The notes under the pieces are model-generated. The model had not been told where the DNA came from, searched no databases, and worked only from the letters and a program-made list of their open reading frames with translations. A DNA stretch of 25,599 nucleotides from Syntrophales bacterium (GTDB lineage: Bacteria > Desulfobacterota > Syntrophia > Syntrophales > UBA8958), in NCBI GenBank assembly GCA_023231165.1, contig JALNVY010000007.1:1-25599 (forward strand). Direction: 5' to 3'. This document shows, piece after piece, positions 15,267 to 23,573 of this stretch (within the stretch, counting starts at the first letter, position 1; each line of letters opens with the position of its first letter). Both the position numbers and the translations under genes were made by a program.

Positions 15267-15880
15267 GAATTTGAACCTTTTTCACGGATAACGTGACTAT
15301 AAAATTTAACAAGGTAATCCAGGCCCGAATACACGCTTAAAAAGAGGGCCAGATAGAGAATAGTAGTGCCGACGACATGGGCGTCCGCCCCGAGAAAGGG
15401 ATAATGAATCATCAGGGCGGAAACTGCAAAGACCTGACAAAGGGTTTTCTGTTTTCCCAACCAGCTTGCCGAGATAATGTGGCCCTCAGAAGAAGCGATG
15501 TTTCTTATTCCGTCGACGGCAAAATCGCGAATAACGACAATGGCGACAACCCAAGCGGGGATCCTGCCAATCGGGATCATTAAAATCATTGCCGTATTGA
15601 TGACAAGTTTATCAGCAATAGGATCGAGGAATTTCCCCATCGTCGTTACAATATTGTACCTCCTGGCAATATAGCCGTCCAGCAGATCCGTAAATGATAC
15701 GGCGATAAAGAGTCCTGCCATCACCATACTCATTGTCTGACCTGGCGATAACAGCAGCAGAAACAGCAGCGGGATAAAAGAGATCCGGAGCATGGTAATA
15801 GTATTGGGAAGATTTATTATCTTCCTTTTTTCCGGTGCTATGGGCAGGGCATCAAAGTACCTTTGCAGGTAATCAATCAT
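15263..15880 (-). CDS. pgsA: CDP-diacylglycerol-glycerol-3-phosphate phosphatidyltransferase
   Basis: The product (205 residues) is an inner-membrane enzyme that makes phosphatidylglycerol phosphate from CDP-diacylglycerol and glycerol-3-phosphate. The CDP-alcohol phosphotransferase motif DG-AR-G-D-D is complete: D68-G69, A72-R73, G82, D86 and D90. NLPNTITMLRI before the first membrane segment is the usual PgsA start. The N-terminus has about 22 more residues than many relatives; the ATG at 15880 is the only good start but has no strong ribosome binding site. A gap of 110 bases precedes it after fsa. Related CDP-alcohol transferases cannot be wholly excluded, but the pattern favours PgsA. Confidence 0.9.
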   Translation of the reverse strand: MIDYLQRYFDALPIAPEKRKIINLPNTITMLRISFIPLLFLLLLSPGQTMSMVMAGLFIAVSFTDLLDGYIARRYNIVTTMGKFLDPIADKLVINTAMILMIPIGRIPAWVVAIVVIRDFAVDGIRNIASSEGHIISASWLGKQKTLCQVFAVSALMIHYPFLGADAHVVGTTILYLALFLSVYSGLDYLVKFYSHVIREKGSNS

Positions 15881-15990
15881 AGTGTTCTTGTTTTATTACC
15901 GGTATTTTAAAATTGTTTAACGCTTCTTTTATCCCGTCCCAGATCGGTTCCGGACATGCTCTGCGTGGAAAAGGAGTTACCTCGAGAGTG

Positions 15991-16638
15991 CTATTTTTTG
16001 GGTACCATTTTCCAGTCTGCCAGAAAGGTGTCACAGCCACGGTCAGTGAGGGGATGCTGAGCCAACTGGTTGATAACCTTAAAAGGGATGGTCGCAATAT
16101 CAGCACCCATCATGGCGGCTTCAAGAACATGCCCGGGATGTCTAACACTTGCTACAATGACTTCCGTATCATAGCCATACTGATCGTAAATCGTTAGAAT
16201 CTGCTCCACAAGAGCCATGCCGTCATGGGCGATATCGTCAAGTCTGCCTACGAAAGGACTTACGTAAGCCGCTCCGGCCTTGGCCGCCATCAGCGCCTGG
16301 AGAGGGGAAAAGATCAATGTCTGGTTAACGGGGATTCCTTCGGCTGCAAATCGACGCGTAGCTTTCAGACCGTCTACGGTCATGGGTACCTTGATGACGA
16401 CCTGCTCGCCCAGCTTCATCAGTTTCTTGCCTTCTTTGAACATACCGTCAGCATCAAGACTCATAACCTCAAGACTCACAGGTCCATCGATTATCTTCAG
16501 AATCTCTTTAACGACAGCTTCAAAACTCTTCTTTTCCCTGGCGATTAAACTGGGATTCGTCGTTACCCCATCAACCATTCCCAAACTCTTTGCTTCTTTA
16601 ATCTCTCCAATATTGGCTGTATCAATAAAAAACTTCAT
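15991..16638 (-). CDS. fsa: Transaldolase / fructose-6-phosphate aldolase (TalC/FSA type)
   Basis: The product (215 residues, typical of the short class) is a cytoplasmic TIM-barrel class I aldolase. The Schiff-base lysine is K83 in VVIKVPMT; MKFFIDTANI and GVTTNPSLI at the N-terminus and the ADWKMVPKK end are standard. Sequence alone does not separate transaldolase from fructose-6-phosphate aldolase activity. AGGAGG lies four bases before the ATG. It lies 23 bases after the YHS-type gene in the long biosynthetic run; in organisms without classical transaldolase this type can supply pentose-phosphate carbon rearrangement (known for the family, not shown here). Confidence 0.93.
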   Translation of the reverse strand: MKFFIDTANIGEIKEAKSLGMVDGVTTNPSLIAREKKSFEAVVKEILKIIDGPVSLEVMSLDADGMFKEGKKLMKLGEQVVIKVPMTVDGLKATRRFAAEGIPVNQTLIFSPLQALMAAKAGAAYVSPFVGRLDDIAHDGMALVEQILTIYDQYGYDTEVIVASVRHPGHVLEAAMMGADIATIPFKVINQLAQHPLTDRGCDTFLADWKMVPKK

Positions 16639-16661
16639 AGTTCCTCCTGTTATTCACAGTT

Positions 16662-16925
16662 CTAATGATTTTCCCGGTATTGTTCAAGGCACTTTTGACT
16701 GCAAAAATAATGCGTTTTATCGGGCCCTTTCCATGCAAGGGCATCGCTGATGGGAATATATGTATGGCAAAAGGGATCTTCAACAAGATCTTCTCCTCCC
16801 GTCAGATTTTCCTGATGACGCTTCGGAATCGGTTTGACCGTTTTGCCACCCGGCATAAAAAGCAGCTTGCCAATCCTGTAGACAACATAAAATAAAATAA
16901 TGGATATGATAAGTCTTATAATCAT
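16662..16925 (-). CDS. Small membrane-anchored YHS/TRASH-like protein
   Basis: The product (87 residues) starts with one membrane helix (about 3-23), then a short basic linker, then a YHS/TRASH-like metal-site domain: EDPFCHTYIP with Cys 53 and HYFCSQKC with Cys 75 and Cys 79. Such domains are thought to bind metal ions, for example in metal transfer or sensing, but no function is known for this family. The ATG lies six bases after the folK stop, so it is translationally coupled to folK. Similar small proteins next to folK are seen in other delta-proteobacteria. In place of the usual DPVCGTY it has DPFCHTY. Confidence 0.8.
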   Translation of the reverse strand: MIIRLIISIILFYVVYRIGKLLFMPGGKTVKPIPKRHQENLTGGEDLVEDPFCHTYIPISDALAWKGPDKTHYFCSQKCLEQYRENH

Positions 16926-16931
16926 TTTGAT

Positions 16932-17450
16932 TTAAGCATCCGCCTGTTGTATCTTCACGACGACGTTGCGGTCATCGTTCTCAAGTCGAATTAATAAGCC
17001 CTGCATGGATATTCCAAAGGCAGGATGGATCACATAAGAAGAAATTTCGCATAAAGGTGCCAGGACAAAACGGCGCTTATGTAATTCCGGATGGGGAATG
17101 ACGAGATCATCTTCCTGCACAATATCCTGACCATACAGAAGGATGTCAAGATCAATAACCCGTGGTCCCCAGCGCCTCAGCGACTTCCGGCGTCCCATCT
17201 CCTGCTCGATAGCCTTAAGGGCCTCTAAAAGCGTTCTCGGTGACAACTCCGTTCGAATCTCGGCAGCCGCATTTATAAACGCATCCTGTTCCCTGACGCC
17301 AACCGGTTCCGTCCGGTAAAAGGAAGATGCCCTCAACAACCGGGTATCATTGACGGCATCAAGATTTTGAAGGGCCAATCGGCATTGTCGAAGCGGCTCT
17401 TCGAGGTTCGAACCGACGCCGATATAGGCGATGACCCCTCTTAGCGCCAT
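16932..17450 (-). CDS. folK: 2-amino-4-hydroxy-6-hydroxymethyldihydropteridine pyrophosphokinase
   Basis: The product (172 residues) is the HPPK enzyme of folate synthesis, transferring pyrophosphate from ATP to the hydroxymethyl-pterin. The signature RWGPRVIDLDILLYG, with the two magnesium-binding Asp, is intact, as is the start IAYIGVGSNLEEP; PHPELHKRRFVLAPL is the usual late motif. The ATG is one base after the dapB stop, showing coupled translation. The C-terminus extends slightly past the minimal domain with no recognised motif. Confidence 0.95.
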   Translation of the reverse strand: MALRGVIAYIGVGSNLEEPLRQCRLALQNLDAVNDTRLLRASSFYRTEPVGVREQDAFINAAAEIRTELSPRTLLEALKAIEQEMGRRKSLRRWGPRVIDLDILLYGQDIVQEDDLVIPHPELHKRRFVLAPLCEISSYVIHPAFGISMQGLLIRLENDDRNVVVKIQQADA

Positions 17451-17451
17451 A

Positions 17452-18261
17452 TCAGGCTGTTCTCAAACCGAGGACATCCTGCATGTCGTAAAGGCCGTTT
17501 TTCTGGTTGATAACCCATCTGGCGGCGCGGATCGCGCCACGGGCAAAATTATCCCGGTTGTGTGCACGGTGAATGAATTCCAGGCGTTCTCCATTGGTAA
17601 CAAACATCACATTATGTTCGCCAACTATATCCCCGCCCCGGATGGTTTGAATACCGATCTCGGTCTTGGATCTCTCACCGATCATCCCTTTTCTTGTATA
17701 TATTCCTTCTTTATCAAGGTTTCGGTCGAGAGCGGCGGCAATAATCTGAGCCATCTTCATGGCCGTACCGCTGGGAGCGTCCTTTTTCAGGTTATGGTGG
17801 GCCTCCACGATCTCGACGTCATAATCGTTTCCTAAGATTGTCGCCACATTTTCAAGAACCTTGAACATGACATTGACGCCGACGCTCATATTGGGGGCAA
17901 GGACACAGGGCGTTTTTTTCGCAAGCTTCTGGGCCTTTTTCAATTCCTCCGCGGTGAAACCCGTAGTACCTATGACGATAGGCTTCCCTTTCTTCGCGGC
18001 CAGCTCCAGGTTTTGCAAAGAAGATTCGTGATGGGTAAAATCGATTATCACATCCCCGCTGTCAATCACCTTTTTTAGGTCATCAACAATGGTTTTGCCT
18101 GATTTACCCAATCCGAGCATTTCTCCCAGATCTTTTCCGATAGCGGGATGTCCTTTTTTTTCCACTCCCGTCACAACTTCTACGCCTTCAGTGGCGGCAA
18201 TCAAAGAGCATATTCTTCCGCCCATTCTGCCGCCCGCACCCATGACAATCGCTTTTATCAT
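17452..18261 (-). CDS. dapB: 4-hydroxy-tetrahydrodipicolinate reductase
   Basis: The product (269 residues) performs the second committed step of lysine/diaminopimelate synthesis, NAD(P)H-dependent reduction of the DapA product. The N-terminal Rossmann fold has GAGGRMG (8-14); the catalytic signature EAHHNLKKDAPSGTA holds H155, H156 and K160. AGGAG overlapping the dapA stop serves as its ribosome binding site. It lies 12 bases after dapA and one base before folK. Confidence 0.96.
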   Translation of the reverse strand: MIKAIVMGAGGRMGGRICSLIAATEGVEVVTGVEKKGHPAIGKDLGEMLGLGKSGKTIVDDLKKVIDSGDVIIDFTHHESSLQNLELAAKKGKPIVIGTTGFTAEELKKAQKLAKKTPCVLAPNMSVGVNVMFKVLENVATILGNDYDVEIVEAHHNLKKDAPSGTAMKMAQIIAAALDRNLDKEGIYTRKGMIGERSKTEIGIQTIRGGDIVGEHNVMFVTNGERLEFIHRAHNRDNFARGAIRAARWVINQKNGLYDMQDVLGLRTA

Positions 18262-18273
18262 CGTCCGCTCTCC

Positions 18274-19149
18274 TTATTTGATCAGCCCGTAGGTCATCAT
18301 GACCTTCTTCAACTTTTCATAATTACCTTCGGACATCTTTTCCAGGGGGAGTCTTACCTCGTAATCAATCTTTCCCATCATTGCCAGAGCAGCCTTCACG
18401 GGCACGGGATTCGTTTCGATAAAAAGGGAATCGATCAGGGGAACCATTTTGAAATGCAGTTCTTTGGCCTCTTTAAGATCACCGGCAGCAAAAGCATCTA
18501 CCAGTGCCGACATATCGGCGGGGGCAACATTGGAGACGACCGAAATGATGCCGTGTCCTCCCAGGCAAAGCAGAGGATAGGTAAAGAAGTCATCACCGGA
18601 AAGCACCGCAAAATCCGGCCCGCAGAGTTCGATGACCTCGTGCATCTGCTTCAATGACCCGGACGCTTCCTTGGTCCCGACGATATTGGGAATCTTCGCC
18701 AGCCGCGCCAAGGTGTCCGGCAGCAGGTTGACCCCCGTTCGTCCCGGAATATTGTAGACAATTATAGGAATGGAGACGTTCTCGGCGATGAACTTGTAGT
18801 GCTGATACAGACCCTCCTGGGACGGTTTGTTGTAATATGGACAGACGATCAAGGCGCCGTCGGCGCCGACCTCATGGGCATGTTTCGTGAGGCGCAAGGC
18901 TTCTGCCGTGGAGTTTGAACCGGTACCGGCAATAACGGGTACACGCTTCTTGACAGCATCGACGGTAATTTCAATTACCCGGTCATGCTCTTCATGAGAC
19001 AGCGTCGGCGATTCACCCGTCGTACCGCAAGGCACGATACCGTCAGTTCCATTGGCAATTTGAAACTCAATCAGTTCCCGAAGTTTCCCCTCGTCCACCT
19101 TCCCGTTTTTGAATGGGGTGACGATTGCAACAATTGCTCCCTTAAACAT
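18274..19149 (-). CDS. dapA: 4-hydroxy-tetrahydrodipicolinate synthase
   Basis: The product (291 residues) condenses pyruvate with aspartate semialdehyde in the first step specific to lysine/diaminopimelate. It is a TIM-barrel aldolase; Schiff-base K160 in GTKEASG, Y132 in YNIPGRTG and the T43-T44 pair in GTTGES make the active site. AGGAGG lies four bases before the ATG. It is 20 bases after lysA, in the same run. Confidence 0.97.
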   Translation of the reverse strand: MFKGAIVAIVTPFKNGKVDEGKLRELIEFQIANGTDGIVPCGTTGESPTLSHEEHDRVIEITVDAVKKRVPVIAGTGSNSTAEALRLTKHAHEVGADGALIVCPYYNKPSQEGLYQHYKFIAENVSIPIIVYNIPGRTGVNLLPDTLARLAKIPNIVGTKEASGSLKQMHEVIELCGPDFAVLSGDDFFTYPLLCLGGHGIISVVSNVAPADMSALVDAFAAGDLKEAKELHFKMVPLIDSLFIETNPVPVKAALAMMGKIDYEVRLPLEKMSEGNYEKLKKVMMTYGLIK

Positions 19150-19169
19150 ACGTCCTCCTAAATAAATTA

Positions 19170-20432
19170 TTATTTCCCTTTTATCATATCCGGAATTTTC
19201 TCACCACGAATAAGTTCCAAGTAATCCTCTCTCTTCCGAATGATGTGGTATTTATCTCCTGTAACCAGCACTTCTGCGGCCCGGGGACGGGAATTGTAAT
19301 TGGAGGCCATGGTGAAGCCATAGGCGCCGGCGCTCATTACCGCCATGAGATCGTCCCTTTCAAATCGTTGTAGCCTTCTTTCCTTGCCCAGATAATCGCC
19401 GGACTCGCAAATCGGTCCCACCACGTCGGCGATAATCTCTTTTCTTTTCGTTTTCTGTACCGATTGAATATGATGATATGATTTATATAGACTAGGCCTG
19501 AGCAAGTCATTCATGCCGGCATCGACAATGATAAAATTCTTGTCTTCATTAGCTTTGGTATACAATACCTTGGTTACCAGAATCCCGGCGTTGCCCACAA
19601 TCACCCTGCCCGGTTCGAATATGAAGGTGCATGAAATATCACGGGAGGCACTGATAATGGCATCTGCGTACTCAGACGGATGCGGCGGAGTTTCTTCATC
19701 GTAGGTAATGCCAAGGCCACCCCCCAAATCGAGATACCGGATTTGAAGACCCGCGTCTTTCAGGTGACCAAACAGGTTCTTGAGACGATCCAGGGCGTCA
19801 ATAAAAGGAGATATTTTTGTCAATTGCGATCCGATATGACAACTGATTCCTTTAATGTCAAGATATTTCAATTTACTTGCCCGAAGATAGATCTCCAGGG
19901 ATTTTTCCACATTAACGCCGAATTTGTTTTCTTTCAATCCCGTGGAAATATACGGGTGGGTTTCCGGGTCCACATCAGGATTGACTCGCAACGCGACGCC
20001 AGCCTTCCGGCTCAACCGGGCCGCACAGGCATTGATAACCTCCAGCTCTTGGAAGGATTCGACATTGAACATGAGGATGTTGGATGCCAACGCATATTCA
20101 ATCTCATCAATTTTTTTCCCTACCCCTGAATAGACGACTTTCTGGGGGTCCACTCCTGCGCTCAGGGCTCGGTACAGTTCTCCACCGGAGACGATGTCCA
20201 CGCCGCCGCCCTCGCGAATGAAGATCCTGAGGATAGCAATATTGGAGTTCGACTTTACGGAAAAACAGGTTAGGTGAGGAACTCTGGAGAAGGCATTATT
20301 GAAGACGCGGAAATGATTTTTCAGGGTCCGGTGGCTGTAAATATACAGGGGGGTTCCCACCTGGGCGACAAGATCCCGAATCGGGACCTCCTCACACCAC
20401 AGATCCTTACCTTCATAGTGGAAATCATTCAT
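19170..20432 (-). CDS. lysA: Diaminopimelate decarboxylase
   Basis: The product (420 residues) is the PLP enzyme that converts meso-diaminopimelate to lysine. The PLP lysine is K60 in FSVKSNSN; the HIGSQ, LDLGGGLGI and FEPGR motifs and the active-site Cys in GPICESGD are present, with AGAYGFTMASNYN near the end. GAGGT stands nine bases before the ATG. It is the last step of lysine synthesis, placed beside dapA and dapB; dapF, commonly between lysA and dapA in related genomes, is not here. Confidence 0.96.
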   Translation of the reverse strand: MNDFHYEGKDLWCEEVPIRDLVAQVGTPLYIYSHRTLKNHFRVFNNAFSRVPHLTCFSVKSNSNIAILRIFIREGGGVDIVSGGELYRALSAGVDPQKVVYSGVGKKIDEIEYALASNILMFNVESFQELEVINACAARLSRKAGVALRVNPDVDPETHPYISTGLKENKFGVNVEKSLEIYLRASKLKYLDIKGISCHIGSQLTKISPFIDALDRLKNLFGHLKDAGLQIRYLDLGGGLGITYDEETPPHPSEYADAIISASRDISCTFIFEPGRVIVGNAGILVTKVLYTKANEDKNFIIVDAGMNDLLRPSLYKSYHHIQSVQKTKRKEIIADVVGPICESGDYLGKERRLQRFERDDLMAVMSAGAYGFTMASNYNSRPRAAEVLVTGDKYHIIRKREDYLELIRGEKIPDMIKGK

Positions 20433-20453
20433 ATACTGATTACCTCGCCTTGG

Positions 20454-20906
20454 TTATTTGATCTTAATTTCCGTCGTATTCGACTCGGGACTGCAAGGTC
20501 CTTTTGAAATGCACCAGACAATGCGGTACCCATAATTGCGTCCAGTATCAATGTCCCGATCCAGATAGCGATAATCTCCCGGCTCTTTCACGCCACTCTG
20601 AAGGGAAGCCTCATCTTTTTCCGTCAGCAATATAAAATTTTGCGGGCAATTAGGACAATCTTCCCCGGGAATTGCAACCGACCTGAGAATTTTTACAATT
20701 TTGTTACCTTTTGTTTTCTCCGGTAGGGTCCAGCTTAACAATACCCCTTCTTTTGTAATCTCCCCTCGGAGATTTTCTATCGTTTGCAGTTTTATCTGTT
20801 GCCTTGGCAAGGGATCTCCTTTTTTACCGCAGCTTATGATCATTGCCGACAAAAGACAGACCAGGGCAACAAGGACAACGGCAGAGACCTCAAGAGCCTT
20901 TTTCAA
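20454..20906 (-). CDS. Lipoprotein, LptM-like N-terminus
   Basis: The product (150 residues) is a predicted lipoprotein: MKKALEV, a hydrophobic stretch, and a lipobox AMIISC with lipid-attachment Cys 26 followed by GKKGDPLP, the typical YifL/LptM sequence. The rest looks like a single fibronectin-type beta domain (about 35-150) with extra Cys in CPNCP and WCISKGPC. The start is TTG at 20906, nine bases after an AAGGA; another TTG at 20915 is in frame but sits on that site. It overlaps the end of argH. A lipoprotein between argH and lysA is common in delta-proteobacteria. LptM of Escherichia coli helps assemble the LptDE complex, but that protein is much shorter, so the function here is open. 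Confidence 0.8.
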   Translation of the reverse strand: MKKALEVSAVVLVALVCLLSAMIISCGKKGDPLPRQQIKLQTIENLRGEITKEGVLLSWTLPEKTKGNKIVKILRSVAIPGEDCPNCPQNFILLTEKDEASLQSGVKEPGDYRYLDRDIDTGRNYGYRIVWCISKGPCSPESNTTEIKIK

Positions 20907-22269
20907 TGTCCGCAATCCTTTCTTCCACCATGACCAGTGACGTACCGCCGATCGTCTTGCGCAGATTAACGGAGTTGGCCGGTTGCAGGCGTATAATTAC
21001 ATCTTTGTCGAATTGGGAATGGAATTTCAGGAATTCCGGAAGAGTTAATTTTGATAATTCTTTTCGGTTATCAAGGCAATACTCGACGATCCGTCCCACG
21101 ATGCCATGGGCCTCCCGAAAGGCAATCCCTTTCTGAACAAGATATTCAGCGATATCGGTGGCAGTGGAAAAATCCCTTCCTGCCTCCTGTTCCATTCTTT
21201 CACGCTGGAAGGTAATCTGGGAAAGCATCCCCGTAAGGATTTCTACGGATGAGGTTACGGTGTCCAAAGTGTCAAAGAGCGGCTCCTTGTCCTCCTGAAG
21301 ATCCCGATTATAGGTCATAGGCAAGCCCTTAAGAATAGTGAGCATGGCCATGAGATGACCATAAACCCTACCCGTCTTTCCCCTGATCAATTCGGCTACA
21401 TCCGGATTTTTCTTCTGGGGCATGATGCTGCTTCCCGTAGTAAAGGCATCGGATATTTCGACATAATGGAATTCGTTGGATGACCAGATGACCAGGTCTT
21501 CGCAAAACCGGCTCATGTGCATCATGACGATGGATGCGGAAAAGATGAACTCGGCAATGAAATCACGATCGGCTACGGTATCCATGCTGTTACGGCTGAC
21601 TGCAGGAAACTTGAGCAATCTGGCGACATAGTTGCGATCCAGGGGAAGACTTGTCCCAGCCAGGGCTGCCGCTCCCAACGGCAGAACATTAACCCTTTTT
21701 TGGCAATCCTTGAAACGCTGTTCATCACGGTTGAACATTTCCCAGAAAGAAAGGAGGTAATGGGACAGCAGGACCGGCTGTGCCTTCTGGAGATGGGTAT
21801 AGCCCGGCATGATTGTTGTTATTTCCCTTTTTGCGGCTTCCAGGAGCCCCCTTTTGAGGTCCTTCAGAAGCTTCAGAATGTTCTTGATCTCATCTCGCAA
21901 GTAGAGGCGCACGTCGAGAACTACCTGGTCGTTCCGACTCCGCCCTGTGTGGAGTTTTTCGCCAGCTTTTCCAATCCGCTGAATCAGGGCCTTTTCGATG
22001 GCCATATGAATATCTTCATCCTTAATATCAAAGATGAAGCTTCCTGCTTCCATCTCTTTCCTGATCGTATTCAGTCCTTTTCTAATGGACCTTTCTTCGC
22101 TCGCCGAGATAATACCCTGCTTCCCCAGCATACGTGCGTGGGCAAGGCTTCCCTCGATATCATAACGAAACAGACGACGGTCAAAGTGGATGGATTGGGT
22201 GAACTCCTCTACTTTGCGGTCTGTTCCCTTCTTAAATCTTCCGCCCCATGGTTTTATGGAATTATTCAT
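20890..22269 (-). CDS. argH: Argininosuccinate lyase
   Basis: The product (459 residues) cleaves argininosuccinate to arginine and fumarate, the last step of arginine synthesis. The fumarase-superfamily signature GSSIMPQKKNPD with its catalytic Ser, HTGRSRNDQV, and GYTHLQKAQP are all present. The region before the ATG is very AT-rich and has no clear ribosome binding site, though 38 bases after argG it is surely in the same transcript. Its end overlaps the lipoprotein gene. Confidence 0.97.
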   Translation of the reverse strand: MNNSIKPWGGRFKKGTDRKVEEFTQSIHFDRRLFRYDIEGSLAHARMLGKQGIISASEERSIRKGLNTIRKEMEAGSFIFDIKDEDIHMAIEKALIQRIGKAGEKLHTGRSRNDQVVLDVRLYLRDEIKNILKLLKDLKRGLLEAAKREITTIMPGYTHLQKAQPVLLSHYLLSFWEMFNRDEQRFKDCQKRVNVLPLGAAALAGTSLPLDRNYVARLLKFPAVSRNSMDTVADRDFIAEFIFSASIVMMHMSRFCEDLVIWSSNEFHYVEISDAFTTGSSIMPQKKNPDVAELIRGKTGRVYGHLMAMLTILKGLPMTYNRDLQEDKEPLFDTLDTVTSSVEILTGMLSQITFQRERMEQEAGRDFSTATDIAEYLVQKGIAFREAHGIVGRIVEYCLDNRKELSKLTLPEFLKFHSQFDKDVIIRLQPANSVNLRKTIGGTSLVMVEERIADIEKGS

Positions 22270-22307
22270 GTTTTGAATTTAATATTTTGTTTATTAATAT
22301 TTATTAG

Positions 22308-23573
22308 TTACTTCTTTCGCCGTTCCGATTTTCCTTTCTCCTTGGTTTCCGATTCAGATCGTTTATTTTTTGTTAATGCCTGAATCCTCAATCGGAGGGC
22401 GTTGAGCCGGATAAAGCCCGTGGCGTCCATCTGATTGTATACCTCTTCTTTTTCAAAGGTGGTGAAATCTTCGCGATAAAGAGAAAATGGGGATTTTCTA
22501 CCTACGACAATGGCATTGCCCTTGTAGAGCTTCACCCGTGCTGTACCCGTGACGTTTTCCTGAGTAGCATCAATATATGCCTGGAGGGTCTTCATCTCCG
22601 GGGCGTACCAGAATCCGTTATAGACGAGTTGGGCGTATTTCGGGATCAGGGAATCTCTCATCAGCATGACTTCACGGTCCATCGTCAGGGATTCCACGGC
22701 GCGGTGAGCTGCCCAGAGTACGGTGCCGCCCGGCGTCTCGTATACACCCCGGGACTTCATGCCGACAAAACGGTTTTCTACCATGTCCACCCGACCGACA
22801 CCATTGGCCCCGGCCACCTGGTTGATTTTGTCCATCAGTTTCGCCGGGCTTAGCTTCTTCCCGTCCAAAGCAACCGGATTACCTTTCACAAAATCGATCT
22901 CAACGTAAGTCGGCTTATCAGGCGCCGCTTCCGGAGCAACCGTCAAAACGAATATATCCTCCGGAGGCTCCGCCCAAGGGTCCTCGAGTATACCCCCTTC
23001 ATGGGAGATGTGAAGGGAATTTCTGTCGCTGCTATACGGTTTCGCTTTCGTTACCAGCGGGACGGGAATTTTGTGCTTAGCTGCGTAATTCAGCATGGAC
23101 TGGCGGGAATCAAATGTCCAGTTGGGATCTTTCCAGGAAGAAATAATCCGAATATGGGGATCCAGGGCCATATAGGTCATTTCAAACCTCACCTGGTCAT
23201 TCCCCTTCCCCGTCGCCCCGTGGCAGACGGCGTCAGCTCCTTCGACATGGGCAATCTCCACCTGTTTCTTGGCAATCAAGGGTCTTGCCAGGGATGTCCC
23301 CAGGAGATAGACACCTTCGTAGATAGCATTTGCCCGCAGTGCTGGAAAGATAAAGTCGCGGGCAAATTCCTCGGTTAGATCTTCAATGTAAATCTTGCTG
23401 GCGCCGGTATTGATGGCCTTTTCCTTCAGCCCGTCCAGTTCCTCCTTCTGACCGACATCAGCGGCAAAGCAGATCACCTCACACTTGTAGATTTCAATCA
23501 ACCATCTGACGATGACCGATGTGTCCAGACCTCCGGAATAGGCAAGGACGACTTTCTTAATTTTATTACCCAT
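22308..23573 (-). CDS. argG: Argininosuccinate synthase
   Basis: The product (421 residues) joins citrulline and aspartate using ATP. The N-type ATP pyrophosphatase loop AYSGGLDTS (11-19) and the ATGKGNDQVRFE and GRVDMVENRFVGMKSRG segments are standard. The last 20 or so residues (NKRSESETKEKGKSERRKK) form a very basic, low-complexity tail not expected from the family. AGGAGG lies upstream of the ATG, and the gene overlaps argF by eight bases. Confidence 0.97.
   Translation of the reverse strand: MGNKIKKVVLAYSGGLDTSVIVRWLIEIYKCEVICFAADVGQKEELDGLKEKAINTGASKIYIEDLTEEFARDFIFPALRANAIYEGVYLLGTSLARPLIAKKQVEIAHVEGADAVCHGATGKGNDQVRFEMTYMALDPHIRIISSWKDPNWTFDSRQSMLNYAAKHKIPVPLVTKAKPYSSDRNSLHISHEGGILEDPWAEPPEDIFVLTVAPEAAPDKPTYVEIDFVKGNPVALDGKKLSPAKLMDKINQVAGANGVGRVDMVENRFVGMKSRGVYETPGGTVLWAAHRAVESLTMDREVMLMRDSLIPKYAQLVYNGFWYAPEMKTLQAYIDATQENVTGTARVKLYKGNAIVVGRKSPFSLYREDFTTFEKEEVYNQMDATGFIRLNALRLRIQALTKNKRSESETKEKGKSERRKK

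Noticed and set aside
21517..22383. 288-codon open frame antisense to argH
   Set aside because: argH is complete with all its motifs on the minus strand; this frame has no recognisable domain.
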